The position numbers and the translations under genes are program-made. Of a stretch of DNA of 64,000 bases, positions 1 to 11,246 are shown in pieces (the stretch's first letter is position 1; the number at the start of each line of letters is the position of its first letter). The DNA lies in assembly GCA_035610835.1 (NCBI GenBank), contig CM069442.1:57639950-57703949 (forward strand). The letters are read 5' to 3'. The notes under the pieces were generated by a model. It did no database searches, was not told the origin of the DNA, and worked only from the letters and a program-made list of their open reading frames with translations. Source of the stretch: Ophiura sarsii. Its lineage: Eukaryota > Echinodermata > Ophiuroidea > Amphilepidida > Ophiuridae.

Positions 1-757
1 TGAAAAGGCCACCCTTCATTTGGGTTTCATTACTCTGATAATACTTACAAGGGTATTTGCCGGTTTGTTTATACTTCTGGTTTGTCTTACGACAGGTGTA
101 CATATTTCTCAAATCCCTCCTAAGCTCACTTTCTGTCTTTGTTCCATTTTTTGTTGCTGTAATGTTTCGTTGTGTAATCTGCAAAATAATGATTATAATA
201 AAACCACATTTTGTTATTCATAGTTGCAGTACATGCCACCAATACAAAGTTAATATTTGTGAAAAGGTTACCCTTCATTTGGGTTTCATTACTCTGATAA
301 TACTTACTGGGTATTTGCTGGTTTCTTTATACTTTAGGTTTGTCTTGCGACAGGTGTACATATTTCTCAAATCCCTCCTAAGCTCACACTCTGTCTTTGT
401 TCCATTTTTTTTGCTGTAATGTTTCGTTGTGTAATCTGCAAAATAATGATTATAATAAAACCACATTTTGTTATTCATAGTTGCAGTACATGCCACCAAT
501 ACAAAGTTAATATTTGTGAAAAGGTTACCCTTCATTTGGGTTTCATTACTCTGATAATACTTACAGGGTATTTGCCGGTTTGTTTATACTTCTGGTTTGT
601 CTTACGACAGGTATACATGTTTCTCAAATCCCTCCTGAGCTCACTTTCTGTCTTTGTTCCATCCTTTTTTTGTAATGTTTCATTGTGTAATATGCAAAAA
701 TAATGATAATAATAAAACCACATTTTGTTATTCATAGTGTCAGTACATGCCACCAGT
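1..757. repeat. 258-bp tandem repeat, three copies
   Basis: Three consecutive copies of a unit of about 258 bp, with the word tgaaaagg at about 1, 260 and 517 (periods 259 and 257). The last copy ends near 756. Short open frames on both strands simply follow the repeat and differ by indels between copies, so I do not treat them as coding. The array is cut by the window edge and may be longer. Confidence 0.9.
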
Positions 758-925
758 GCATTTTAATTTTCACAAACACACATGTCAATATAATAAGAGG
801 ATACAGAAGCCGACAATGATGGGCAATTGAAAAGGTATTGAATTGTTGTTGTCAGGGGCGTATTGTATAAGTCTTGGAGTTTTGACTTTTTGGTCTGCAG
901 TTTTGATTTAGTTAGTGTATTGCAA

Positions 926-2048
926 TTAGGTTGCTGTTACGATGTTGAGTTCACACTGTATCGTACTCAGCAACAGGGCAACAACATTCGCTTGTTCATG
1001 ACTGATTGTGATGTCTGGTATATGTCTTGTATCTGTCAAAATGCCTGAAATTTGTTCATAAAGGTATTGTCTTCTAGCAATATTAAGGCCTGGAAAAGGT
1101 ACCCTGAACCTATCTGCAATTACCGCCGGGGGATAGGTGTCACGCTTCAGAAGGTTCGGGGATTTCTCTTCGTCCAGCACATAGAACACCATTCCTGGAT
1201 TATCTTAGGAAAAATGGAAGTGGTGGAGGGCTTTCTTCCTGTTCTATGGGCGGAAGTCGTTGCCAAACATCTGCTGCCAGTTTTAAAAGGGAACAAGCTG
1301 GGTCTGGTCTTCCCAACCAATGATCTGCCAAGGTGTTGGATTTGCTGCTGGATTCAACAACATTGACAATATTTTACAGATGGTTAACATCGGACACAGC
1401 GAAGCGCCTCTTCACCAAGCCAAATCCACCATCCGGTGCAAACTGTGTATGCCCCGAGACTATGAAATGAATTGCAACAGATTTGTGATGGCGGTTTTTG
1501 TTTTTTCCTGAACAGTTATCACAATGCAAATCAACATGATCTTCTCCAAGGCCATAGACCTCAAAGAAATGGTGGAGATAGCTGATGACAGCGTTGCTTC
1601 CTCAGGTAGTTGACTTGCCGATCAACACCTTCACAGCTAACTCCAAACAGCTCACATTTCCGATGGGTTAAATTAAATTGGACCAGGCTGTCTGGGTCTC
1701 CCTGGAAAGTGCACCTGCTTGGCGAAATCAAAGTTGTAGTGCATGGATCCCAACTGACGAGGCTTAAAGGCACTTAGTCAATTTGACTCCAGCATCTACA
1801 GCTTTGATTGCTTCGCATACCCGATGACGGTACAAGTCCCATTCCTCATTAACATGGCTGAGGTGGTCCAGATAGGCTTGGCACGGACCTCGCTTTTCGG
1901 CACACCCAATGTTTGCAGCTGACATCAGTATGGTGTGGTTTAGCTGACACGTCCAGCACAGGTCTGTGGCAGGCTTGCAGCGAACTATATTAGGACAAAG
2001 GCTTAACCGCAGCTTCTTGAAGCGATCAAGGCAAACAATCCGTTGACC
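926..2048 (-). pseudogene. DUF7869-type transposon-associated protein, decayed C-terminal exon
   Basis: Read on the minus strand from a good 3' splice site (pyrimidine tract ending in AG near 2048). Conserved blocks appear in order: KPATDLCWTCQ near 1970, YNFDFAKQVHFPG near 1720, CELFGVSCEGVDRQVNYL near 1640, SYLHHFFEVYGLG then HCDNCSGKNKNR near 1540, SGHTQFAPDGGFGL near 1440, and PGLNIARRQYLYEQI near 1090. This order matches the DUF7869 proteins that are multicopy in invertebrate genomes and probably mobile. At least three frameshifts and stops separate the blocks, so the gene is dead. The family's function is not established; a nuclease or transposase role is inference. Confidence 0.7.
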
Positions 2049-2454
2049 TTAATAGAAAAAGAAAAGAAATGAAAGCAATAAAATGATAGTGAATATCAAT
2101 TTCAATACAAATCTTACTTTAATGGGTGCCATGAAGCATATATTATACCAGAAGTGGGGTACCACTGACATATGAGTCTGTCATGTTTTTTAAATATGAC
2201 ACAAAAATGCAGTGCTATGTGGTTTTGCCAACGAATTAAAAGAATTTTTCCAACAATAATGTATACCATGACTTTCTCTTTAAACATTAGTTTAATCATA
2301 CTTAGAAATCTTGTCATCTGTTAAAAATGAGTTATATAAAAATGGTTGATCTTTCAATACTATTTTTTGGGTGACAAGTTGATATTTGAAAATGTGAGGT
2401 TAACTCCAGTTCACAAAAAGTATCATTCATAATCGGTTCAAAACAAAAAATTAA

Positions 2455-2650
2455 AAAGTTTCTGCTAAAGCCTCCTTGTAAAGATCATACACACGCTGCC
2501 TGGTTGTAGAGCACGGTAGCAGTTTTAAATCTCCACGCTTAAAATCGGGTACTCTCCCTGGCAAACTCACAGTTTGGTCTTCTGCAAAACTGTGAATGAG
2601 CTAAAAAGCCCTCTCGATATATCTTCAAAAGAAAGCACATTCTTGCTTTG
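2455..2650 (-). pseudogene. Upstream exon remnant of the DUF7869-type gene
   Basis: The minus strand reads PGRVPDFKRGDLKLLPCST followed by a Y-D-L-Y-K-E-A helix-like stretch, the block that precedes the zinc and DUF7869 parts in this family. It lies 400 bp upstream of the next exon in the same orientation, as expected for a spliced gene. The intron between them shows no other coding signal. Confidence 0.5.
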
Positions 2651-4610
2651 TCTGCCCCCAGCTTTCTTCCTCCGCGGTTGAAGACCATTTTTGTGGTAGT
2701 GTGCCTGATATACGGGGCAGAAGATAACCCGAAGGGAAGAACTTTGTTGGCATAATATCTGTTACCTCTAAAAACCTAGAACGGTTGTATGATCGGGAAA
2801 TATATCAAAATGATGGTAACCTGACTTGAGGTCAAAGGAAATCTTCTCTCTTCAAATAATTGAGGGACACTTTCCAATCATTAAATCTATTTGTTTACAA
2901 GTCTAATGTCAGATATTGCATGAGCTATCCCTTTTTCCGCTCTACTTGCTTTCCCGTCTACCCTCTGCTTTCTCCAGTTTAGCTAAAACAGCAGAATTAA
3001 AGTCGAACTGGGCCGTGTTGCCTTTAAATCTATAAAGTTAACCGCTGCTGATCATTTTAGCTGCTCCAGTTTTTGAGACGCAGCCAAGTACTTTTCCTTG
3101 TTGTCTCCTTGGACGTATTGAAAATATATTAATGATGACCACATGTTGTTTGTAAGCTTACTTGTTGTACTATTACATGTAGTTGTGTATTAGTACCATA
3201 CTTCCAACTTGATGGGTAAATCACAGATTACATTGACTAAATGACTGCATCTTGATTTGAGTTCATTGGCAGGTGCCCAACATGTTGACCTCGGAATCCT
3301 GTACACAATTAATCTGATGTTGCACTGATTTCCATGAAGGGAGCAGATCAGTTCAAACAATTCTATCTTGGCCATTGGCTTTTCCAAAATACTTTTACCA
3401 TTGTTTGTGGCCAAATGCAGATGCTGAGCATCTCCTTGTTCCTTGATATTATACATCAGGTGACCATCACCTTCTTGGACCTGGTTTACTTGTACAAGTT
3501 TCAACCCATCCACAACAATGATAATAATACCCTCTGCTTCAGTCTCCCTCGATCATCATCAACCCTTGCATTTTGGTCTGCATCCCCCCTTTCATTTTGA
3601 TCTATTTCCCCCTTTCATTTTGATCTATATCCCCATGCGTTTTAATCTCTATCCCCCTTGCAAGTTTCAACTCACTGTTTTTTATAAGTTTGTGCAAGCG
3701 TATAGCCGTAAAAAAGGTAATGCGGAACACTCAGTTGGAGTGTAGCATTCATACTTGTCTCCTCAGCTGGTGTTACTTCCAATTCCAAAAAGTCACTTGT
3801 AGTGCACTCTGGAAACAGCTCCTCAAAAACACGTTCAAGTTTAGAGCTGTTCTTGTTGGTCTTATCTTTCGACTCAAAGAACCCATCCAATTTTTTTTTT
3901 GAATGTGTGGTGTGTGGCCCTTGGCTTTGTGTTTGTTTTCCAATAGGATAACCGAGAGCATGATACAGATTTGTTAAGTCCACATCTTAACTCTGCAATC
4001 ATAATATTAGAAACAAGTATGGATATTTTGGTGCTGTTTAAATCTCATTCAAATTTATTATCATACTTAATTTTGTTGTGCTGTATCTTTTTGGTGCAAT
4101 CAGCATGCAATGCCAGATCACTACTCCAGTGCCTTGCACTTTGATGCCATAAATAAGATCATGTGTTTGCAGGTTTTCAAAACACAAGACCATACATAGC
4201 ATTGCTCTTTTTTATATAGATCAGTTTTAATACAAAGCACTGATTTGTTTTGCTTTGTAAATCTGTGACAAAGAGAAGGTGATCTGGGTACTGAAATAAG
4301 ATGCATTAAAATGTGAATCACATTTCATGCTTTAAACAAAATCTAATCAAATTGTTTTGCACTGTATGGCGTTGATTGAGATATGAATTTAATTGGGCAG
4401 CTGAACTGTAAAAATAATGGTGCCATGTAATAAAGTTTGTAAAATACGAATTAAGCATTTGGTTAGAAATGTTAACTTGTGCTTTCTCCATCAATTAATT
4501 TAAACATGATGTCCCAACTATTCCTCCCAGCAATAAAATAAATTTGTGTGTTTTGGGGCATATTTCTGTTTTTACGTATAAGTTCAATTTGCAATGGTTA
4601 TCGACTTACC
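2651..4610. other. Mostly unassigned sequence
   Basis: No gene I can name. The minus strand near 2960-3060 reads FKGNTAQFDFNSAVLAKLEK, which could be another decayed upstream exon of the DUF7869-type gene. Two minus-strand frames of about 105 codons (3190-3513 and 3672-3983) have no motif I recognise; the second is rich in Lys and Ser. The rest is AT-rich and noncoding. Confidence 0.35.
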
Positions 4611-4619
4611 TCTAATTGC

Positions 4620-5775
4620 ACCAACACGGACTCGGTCAAGGGGTGATCTCAGTCAAGGGGTGATCTCGGTCAAGAGGTGGTCTGGTCTCATCCCTTTTCA
4701 TACCTAGACCGCATGACGCACGTAGTGTTAGATGAAACTGCTAGCACCTGAGCGGGGTTTTTTTATGGCATTTTGCTCCAGGGTGTACAGACTGAGCGCA
4801 TGACGCACATAGTGTTAGATGGTCAAATACTAGGTATATGGTGCCGTGCCGTTGAGTATGAAACTGCTAGCACCTGAGCGGGGTTTTTTTATGGCATTTT
4901 GCTCCAGGGTGTACAGACTGAGCGCATGACGCACATAGTGTTAGATGGTCTAACACTAGGTCTATGGTGCCGTTGAGTATGAAACTGCTAGCACCTGAGC
5001 GGGTTTTTTTTTATGGCATTTTGCTCCAGGGTGTACAGACTGAGCGCATGACGCACGTAGTGTTAGATGGTCTAACACTAGGTCTATGGTGCCGTTGAGT
5101 ATGAAACTGCTAGCACCTGAGCGGGGGTTCTTTATGGCATTTTGCTCCAGGGTGTACAGACTGAGCGCATGACGCACGTAGTGTTAGATGGTCAAACACT
5201 AGGTCTATGGTGCCGTTGAGTATGAAACTGCTAGCACCTGAGCGGGGTTTTTAATGGCATTTTGCTCCAGGGTGTACAGACTGAGCGCATGACGCACATA
5301 GTATTAGATGGTCAAACACTAGGTCTATGGTGCCGTTGAGTATGAAACTGCTAGCACCTGAGCGGGGTTCTTTATGGCATTTTGCTCCAGGGTGTACAGA
5401 CTGAGCGCATGACGCACGTAGTGTTAGATGGTCAAATACAAGGTCTATGGTGCCGTTGAGTATGAAACTGCTAGCACCTGAGCAGGGGTTTTTTATGGCA
5501 TTTTGCTCTAGGGTGCACAGACTGAGCGCATGACGCACGTAGTGTTAGATGGTCAAACACTAGGTCTATGGTGCCGTTGAGTATGAAACTGCTAGCACTT
5601 AAGTGGTTTTTTTATGGCATTTTGCTCCAGGGTGTACAGACTGAGCGCATGACGCACATAGTATTAGATGGTCAAATACTAGGTCTATGGAGCTGTTGAG
5701 TATGAAACTGCTAGCACCAGAGCGAGTTTTTTTTTTATGGCATTTTGCTCCAGGGTGTACAGACTGAGCACATCT
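4620..5775. repeat. 120-bp satellite-like tandem array, about nine copies
   Basis: The word tgacgcac recurs at about 4714, 4801, 4927, 5049, 5170, 5290, 5410, 5531 and 5650. The period is close to 120 bp except for a first unit shortened to about 87 bp. Every unit holds gaaactgctagcacctgagc followed by a T-run of variable length and ggcattttgctccaggg. Copies differ by a few substitutions and T-run length. Minus-strand frames run through two units only and look fortuitous. Confidence 0.9.
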
Positions 5776-5869
5776 ACATGCACAGACGCATATCTCTCTG
5801 GGCAGCTCGGGTCCATTATCAGTGGGATCATCTGTAAATAATAGACAAATTTACAGGTAAATGAAAGTG

Positions 5870-6645
5870 TTAACCAGGGAATGCCTGAACACCAACCTAA
5901 TGCTATGTGCTTTGACTATGTGTTCAGACTAGCAGTGAATTTGATCCTAATCTTTCACAGTTTCGGGCCATAATGGCTCTGAAGCGTAGGTCATTTCTGA
6001 GTTTTTTCTTGTGTATGGTTTGACGCTCGTCCAGATTTGCACTTCCCCCCATGGTAGTTGTATAACCGCAGTTCTTGTGGTGTATACAGTTAACCCAATT
6101 ATTTTTGGCAATAGTCTTGCCTACTCTTTGATTTATTGAAGGTATCTAACAGAGTGCTTTCGGCATCTTCCACAGTAATCCACTCATGCCGATGAAGACT
6201 TCGTTTTCATTCGCAGACTCGTTGAAGTCCAAACTGGCCCACCTTTTTGACCCGGCTGCACGGCCCAACGTTAGGAGTTCCATGACCATAAATTTGGTTT
6301 GGTTTATCTGCTTCTGCAGATCCATTTGTTGTCGCTGGACCGTTTTTTAATGTGTTAAATACGTCCCGCAAACTGGGCTCATAGCCAATACCTTTGAATT
6401 TCTTGTGGTGTATAAAGTTTGCCCAATAATTTTAGCCAATAGTTTTTCCTACTCTTAGATTTATTGAAGGCATCTAACAGTGTGCTTCCAGCATTTCCAA
6501 CAGTAATCCACTCATGCCGATGGTGACTTTGTTTTCATTCGCAGACTCGTTGAAGCCCAGACTGGCCTGCCTTTTTGCCCCTGCTGCATGGCCTAACATT
6601 TTGAGATCCATGAACATAAATTTGGTTTGGTTCATCTGCTTCCAG
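5870..6645 (-). pseudogene. Composite element, left copy: coiled-coil/BEN-like tail
   Basis: Minus-strand reading gives QKQMNQTKFMVMELLTLG-like text at 6300 and again near 6600, so there are two tandem units of about 325 bp. They are followed by a decayed version of the tail seen at 36841-37215. The flank at 5872-5945 matches 36590-36660 almost base for base. This is the 3' part of the element whose 5' part lies at 8487-9428; the middle has been replaced. Frames are broken by stops and indels. Confidence 0.55.
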
Positions 6646-6990
6646 AGATGCCACTCACGCTCACTCTCTAAAAAAAAATCTGAAATCTAACAGACCACCA
6701 ATCTAAAAGACCACCGCGGAGGTAGCGTAGGGAGCGAAGCGACCGTAGCATAGCTCTTTGCGGCGTGGGGTCCAGGGGCCCGCTTAAGGGCCCCGGCGGG
6801 GGTTCAGGGGGCAGCTCCCCCTTGAAAAAAATTGGGTTTTTAGCAGTTTTAAGACCTATAAAATCCATCTGAAAACATCAATTTTTAAGTAACGAGTTGA
6901 AAACCAAATTGACCATTTTCCTTTGCAAAACTCTGAAAATGCTAAAGTTAATGAGTTGTGAAAACATTTTTTTAATACTGACCAAACATT
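6646..6990. other. GC-rich block and AT-rich spacer
   Basis: 6700-6830 is GC-rich; on the minus strand it reads gggagctgccccctgaaccc. Such runs are common at the edges of interspersed repeats, but I cannot assign a family. The 66-codon minus frame here is Pro/Gly/Arg/Leu-rich and not convincing as a gene. Confidence 0.35.
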
Positions 6991-7151
6991 ACAAGCCTCC
7001 AAATAAGCGTGCATGGTCCAGGATCAGGGTTGACCAGGATCTATTTTTTTAAACTTTTTCAACTTTACTGTGCAAAATTTGAAAAACACCAGGAATACCT
7101 TGGCAACCAGGGGGTAAAAAACTCCTAGTGCCCGGTTATTTGGAGGCTTAT
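6991..7151. mobile_element. Small MITE with AAGCCTCCAAATAA ends
   Basis: Inverted ends: AAGCCTCCAAATAA at about 6993 and its complement TTATTTGGAGGCTT ending near 7150, enclosing about 160 bp without coding capacity. No transposase match was identified, and the target duplication is unclear. Confidence 0.6.
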
Positions 7152-7232
7152 GACCAAATGTTGCTTACTTTAAATATAACCACAATACACTTCATTAGCA
7201 GTGGTGACTCTTCTTTCGTACACTTAGTGCAT

Positions 7233-8486
7233 TCACATATGGTGCCTTTCTCTTGCCCAGATGTACTTTTTTTTCCGTGCTGCTAGATTTGTTGCCGATT
7301 TCTGAGTTGGCACTACTTTTGTTGCTGGTGTACTCTCAATTGGTTTGCTCTGCTTACACCTGACTTTCTTTCTCCATGATGCAGTCTGCATATGGTAGCA
7401 AAGACTAGTGTCTACTGGGCTTTTTAAAATGTCTGGCCGCTTGTAGAGTTCAAGCGTTGTTGTCCTCTTTGCCTTAAGGTCAAACTTTACAGTCTGGTAG
7501 GCTTGGTACGTTGCAAAATCTAGACGATTGGTTCGAGCATTAATAAGATGGTTCATTATACTGAATGACTGTTCAATTTTGGGTGCCGTAAAAATGCTAA
7601 GTACACAGTTAACGACCTTACCAAGGTAAGGATATTTGTGTGTTGCCAATACCTCACTCCACCATTTATCCAGTTCTACTGGCTTTCTATCCACTTCAGC
7701 AGGTGGTAACTCTCGATCTAGTTGAATGCTACTAACTTCTTGCTCAAAATGTGAAATGTCATCTTCACTAGAGCAGACAGTAGTGAAATGCCTTGGAAGT
7801 TTCTTTAAAACAGAAAATGCTACTGAAAACCCCATTGCTTTTGGGTCCACTGCTGATAATCGCTGAAACAGACGATTATCAATGGGCATCTTTTGCAGTA
7901 GATATTCTCCAGTAGATAGGTAGGCTGATCTTAGCTGTTTTACTATCTCACATGACAGGTGGTCTGGCAACTTGCTGATGCATCCTCTGGCTTTCACCCC
8001 CATGAAGAGGTCATCATCGGCTAAAACAAATGCCTCCAGATGATAACGAAGTGTCTTAAGTTCCTTCACAGTAGCATTTTTCACTTTCTCATGTTTGATG
8101 AACCCAGAGAGAATCTTTCTCACCACTTGCATCATTTCGTCATGTATTCTGTGGATCATGGGACTTGCTTGCTGGAAGATCATTAGAAAGGACTTGAATG
8201 TTGGCAGAATATTATGGTATAAGTATAGATAAGCCATTGTTTTATGATGGTCATATAAAAGTTTCTGTACAATCCTCTTCTTTCTATTCTTTCCTGCTTC
8301 TGTTGATGCTGCAAACTTTCGCGCACATAAGGTCTTGATTTGTCCGATCCTTGACTTGCTCGAGTCTGGCAGGTGGGAGATATCGATCAGATCCTTATAG
8401 GCATATTGCATATCTTTTGGAATATATGCATAATACATGCAAAGTATGGCTGGGAGCATTAGTAAAATGTCAGATGACAGATACAA
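7233..8486 (-). CDS. hAT-family transposase-like protein, N-terminally truncated
   Basis: An open frame of 417 codons without interruption. Residues 60-130 (CARKFAAS, then the long helical stretch ending in ILPTFKSFLMIFQQASPM) and residues 285-335 (a paired-Trp motif, YPYLGKVVNCVLSIF, then EQSFSIMNHLINARTNRL) match the catalytic-domain tail and C-terminal dimerisation region of ZBED/hAT transposases. The BED zinc finger and the first acidic catalytic residues are absent: the frame begins exactly where homology to the Crypton-like gene stops (8487). hAT proteins cut and paste DNA in the nucleus; this fragment alone could bind or dimerise but not transpose. It may be a relic or a domesticated fragment. 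No clear ATG context is visible at the 5' end. Confidence 0.75.
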   Translation of the reverse strand: MYLSSDILLMLPAILCMYYAYIPKDMQYAYKDLIDISHLPDSSKSRIGQIKTLCARKFAASTEAGKNRKKRIVQKLLYDHHKTMAYLYLYHNILPTFKSFLMIFQQASPMIHRIHDEMMQVVRKILSGFIKHEKVKNATVKELKTLRYHLEAFVLADDDLFMGVKARGCISKLPDHLSCEIVKQLRSAYLSTGEYLLQKMPIDNRLFQRLSAVDPKAMGFSVAFSVLKKLPRHFTTVCSSEDDISHFEQEVSSIQLDRELPPAEVDRKPVELDKWWSEVLATHKYPYLGKVVNCVLSIFTAPKIEQSFSIMNHLINARTNRLDFATYQAYQTVKFDLKAKRTTTLELYKRPDILKSPVDTSLCYHMQTASWRKKVRCKQSKPIESTPATKVVPTQKSATNLAARKKKYIWARERHHM

Positions 8487-8919
8487 TTTCCTTATCCCAA
8501 AGGCTGGCCTCGTCTTCTTCTGGAATGTACTCCGCTTGTTTCATGTGAATCCCAACACCGTCTCGAGTCAATTGTTTCAATTTCCCATCTAATACATTTT
8601 GGAAATATTTGATTTCAGTGTTTTCCAGAATGTTTGTTCTTGGATCTTGGTCGCGTATAGGATGATGGATCCCATGCACCAATTGCTCTATGGAGTACTT
8701 TGAATACTGGTTGCCATTTTTCATTCTCACCTCACAGACAAATTTTGCAAGCCATTTTGCAAGCCATTTTGCCTGCTGCTCTGGCGCATGTTCCAAAATC
8801 CTATTCAGGAATGGTATCATCAAATAATCTGGTGTACTTGATGGATTGCGAGTTGAAGAATTCCATACGTTTGTTGCCCATTTGGTATGACGTTGGGTAT
8901 TAAGAGGTACGTGAATCAA
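8487..8919 (-). pseudogene. Composite element, left copy: Crypton-like tyrosine recombinase N-terminal half
   Basis: The minus frame reads VPLNTQRHTKWATNVW, then LAKFVCEVRMKNG, QLVHGIHHPIRDQDPRTN, LDGKLKQLTRDGVGIHMKQA and EEDEASLW. This is the layout of the DUF3504/Crypton-derived domain, also found in ZMYM2-type and KCTD1-type proteins: core-binding helices, then the approach to the catalytic arginine. It is about 90% alike to 38970-39420. Homology stops at 8487, where a hAT frame begins, so the catalytic half is missing. A short in-frame duplication (KWLAKWLAK) is specific to this copy. Confidence 0.7.
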
Positions 8920-9428
8920 GCTGGATCAGGTCATTCGGGATTGTTAAGTGCAATCTTTTCATCACCCTTGGTATAGCAGATGATTTTCCCACTGTGGGTG
9001 AAAGCACTTTTAACCTTTGGATCTTCTTTAACAACTCTCAAGAGCTTGCTCCTGAGGGGGGTAGGCTTGCTTCTGCCTTTCAGCTTCTTCTTTCTCCTTC
9101 ATAAGTTTGTCCTTGGTTTCTCTACGAACAAACTTGGCGATAATTGGTTTGGTTGCCGATCTAAAGGGTAATCTGTGACTCACAGATATATCTGCTGCTG
9201 TTATATCAACTCCAATTGATTTTGCAAGTTTGACAACAATGTCTGTGGTGCTTTCAATTCTATACCAAAAAACTTGACACGTTCCTTACATGTATAATTT
9301 TATTGCTCCAACATATCAATTTTCCACTCCTGCTTTTGGACTTCATTCTTTACTTTTCCTATGGCCTTTGCACTTTGTTCATCTATCTTCTGACGCATCT
9401 TGTCAGCTGCACTGGTAATGATCTTGTA
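8920..9428 (-). pseudogene. Composite element, left copy: ORF1p-like RNA-binding protein
   Basis: Minus-strand reading, in pieces: KIDEQSAKAIGKVKNEVQKQ (coiled coil), LEQYT...GIES, then DIVVKLAKSIGVDITAADIS, VSHRLPF, KPIIAKFVRRETKDKLM, and near 8990 AFTHSGKIICYTKGDEKIAL ending in NPDDLIQLD. This is the coiled coil, RRM and C-terminal domain order of L1/CR1-type ORF1 proteins, which bind RNA as nucleic-acid chaperones. A frameshift lies near 9070. The frame ends in a stop a few codons into the start of the recombinase frame, so the two reading frames overlap. Confidence 0.65.
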
Positions 9429-10035
9429 ACTTAGGCTTAAAGTACTTAAAATAACTGACTCTACACAGGTTATTTAAACAAGACTTGCTTCTACCATGCA
9501 TGATCAACTGAGAGGAAATATTTAGTTGATCAGTGAAAAATTGACAAATGTTATTTCCTTTCTGGTAAGAGGTTCCCAATTATCCTATTTCGTTTTTGGC
9601 ATGCTAACCACTAAACTTCCCAATTATCCTATTTCGTTTTTGGCATGCTAACCACTAAACTTCCCAATTATCCTATTTCGTTTTTGGCATGCTAACCACT
9701 AAACTTCTAATTTTGATATCAGGTGGATTTAATTTGGATTTGATGTAAGTACTTCTTATGACATCAACATATTTAACATGGTGTTTTATGAAAGGTTTTC
9801 TTTGCAAGATTACTACATCATATTAATGTGGACCCAATGAAAATGTTCAAGTTAAGTGAAATTGGCTGCTATTCAACATCAACATAACTATGCATCCTTG
9901 CTTTGAATCACCTTTCTTGATGTAACATAACTTAGGCTTAAGTACTTAAAATAACTGACTCTGCACAGGTTATTTAAAGAAGACTTGCTTCTACCAAGCA
10001 TGATCAACTGAGAGGAAATATTTACTTGATCAGTG
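9429..10035. repeat. 107-bp direct repeats flanking about 390 bp
   Basis: 9429-9535 and 9929-10035 are near-identical direct repeats (acttaggctta to ttgatcagtg, a handful of substitutions). They enclose 9536-9928. The first copy begins exactly where the ORF1p-like reading frame of the composite element breaks off. This could be a small insertion with LTR-like ends or a segmental duplication; no primer-binding site or coding region is visible. Confidence 0.75.
9573..9704. repeat. 44-bp perfect tandem triplication
   Basis: Three exact copies of a 44-bp unit start at 9573, 9617 and 9661 (ttcccaattatcctatttcg and the following 24 bases). Perfect identity indicates very recent expansion. It lies between the two 107-bp direct repeats. 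Confidence 0.95.
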
Positions 10036-11246
10036 GTGTAGATATATGTGACCCAGCACGAGCAAATGAGGTGGGCTGCACATAAAAAATAAATGTTGCT
10101 CAACTTTGTAACTACTTATACTATAGGCACCATACCAAGTACCCAAACAATTGCATTCATAGTAAATACCACTCGCATTTACAATGGAACTGATTTGTAT
10201 TACATAGAGGAATGTGTGGTTCTTTTCTTGCCAGAACTGACCAGGCCCTGGTGATGGAAGCTAATCAAAGACTTGAATTATTTTCAAGAGAATTTTGAGA
10301 ATGCAAAAAACACCAATTGGCTTACTGAATTTATAGATCTCAATGCATGGGGTGTATGGTATATCGCAAGTACACCCCGACCAGGAACTGCATTTTCCAT
10401 TTGCTGCAATCTGCCAGTGCAAGAGGGGCTGTGCCAGGGCAGTGCATTTGTCCCATGTCAAATTGTCTGTGACATAGAAAATATCAATTAACATTGGTAA
10501 GTTAGCCCATTATTGTGGCCTTCGTTAGTTGGGACTATATTACAGAGGGTATAATGGGTAGGGTCACCCACAAGAGATTAAGGGCAACTTTTACAACTGT
10601 TACCTACGCCTCCTGTTTTTGATCAATTTTGTATCCTTGTAGCAGATGTTATTCCAATGTAAACTTGATGTTAGTGTATCTGTCCTAATTAGCTTCCCTA
10701 CCCTTTTAAGTGCCCCTTCAGCATTTTTTGACTTGCAAAATTAATATCCCATAAACTGCTCTTTTTAAGGAACCTTTCATCATAAAATGATAGAATTGAA
10801 ATAAAAGTAATCAGAAATTTTCCCGATTTGCAAATTTTTAGGCAAAATTCATGTTAAAATGGGTATTTTCTGCAATAATTTACATTCCTTCATCTGCAAC
10901 CATGACCTATAATAAAGGATGATCGAGGTTTTTGGCTCTGAAGCAATATTAGAGTGAGCAAAAGGCTATCCTAATAAGAGCCCCTTTCATTACACACCTA
11001 GGCACCAGGGTGCTAATTAGGGTGAATACATAATTTTAATCTACACAAACATATGGAAATTAAGCCTGAGTCTAATTTTGACTGCAGTGGTATTTATTCC
11101 TATAATCGGTGCAAGAATTTCAGTGTGCTTCCATATCATAACATTATTGACACTCTGAGAGTTCACTGTTGTAATAAATACTCAACTTACAAAAAAAATG
11201 TCAAATTAATGCCAATTGGAAAATGGTATAAAGCCATATTTCAAAC
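10036..11246. other. Unassigned AT-rich sequence
   Basis: No recognisable gene. A 72-77 codon frame exists on both strands at 10261-10494, but neither shows a family motif. Nothing else of note is visible. Confidence 0.4.

Noticed and set aside
1052..1366. 104-codon plus-strand frame
   Set aside because: It is antisense to the DUF7869-type relic, whose motifs are clear on the other strand.
4962..5538. Open frames across the 120-bp array
   Set aside because: Repeat-driven; the frame breaks when the T-run length changes.
9429..10035. Solo-LTR retrotransposon
   Set aside because: The 107-bp direct repeats lack TG...CA ends, a primer-binding site and a polypurine tract.
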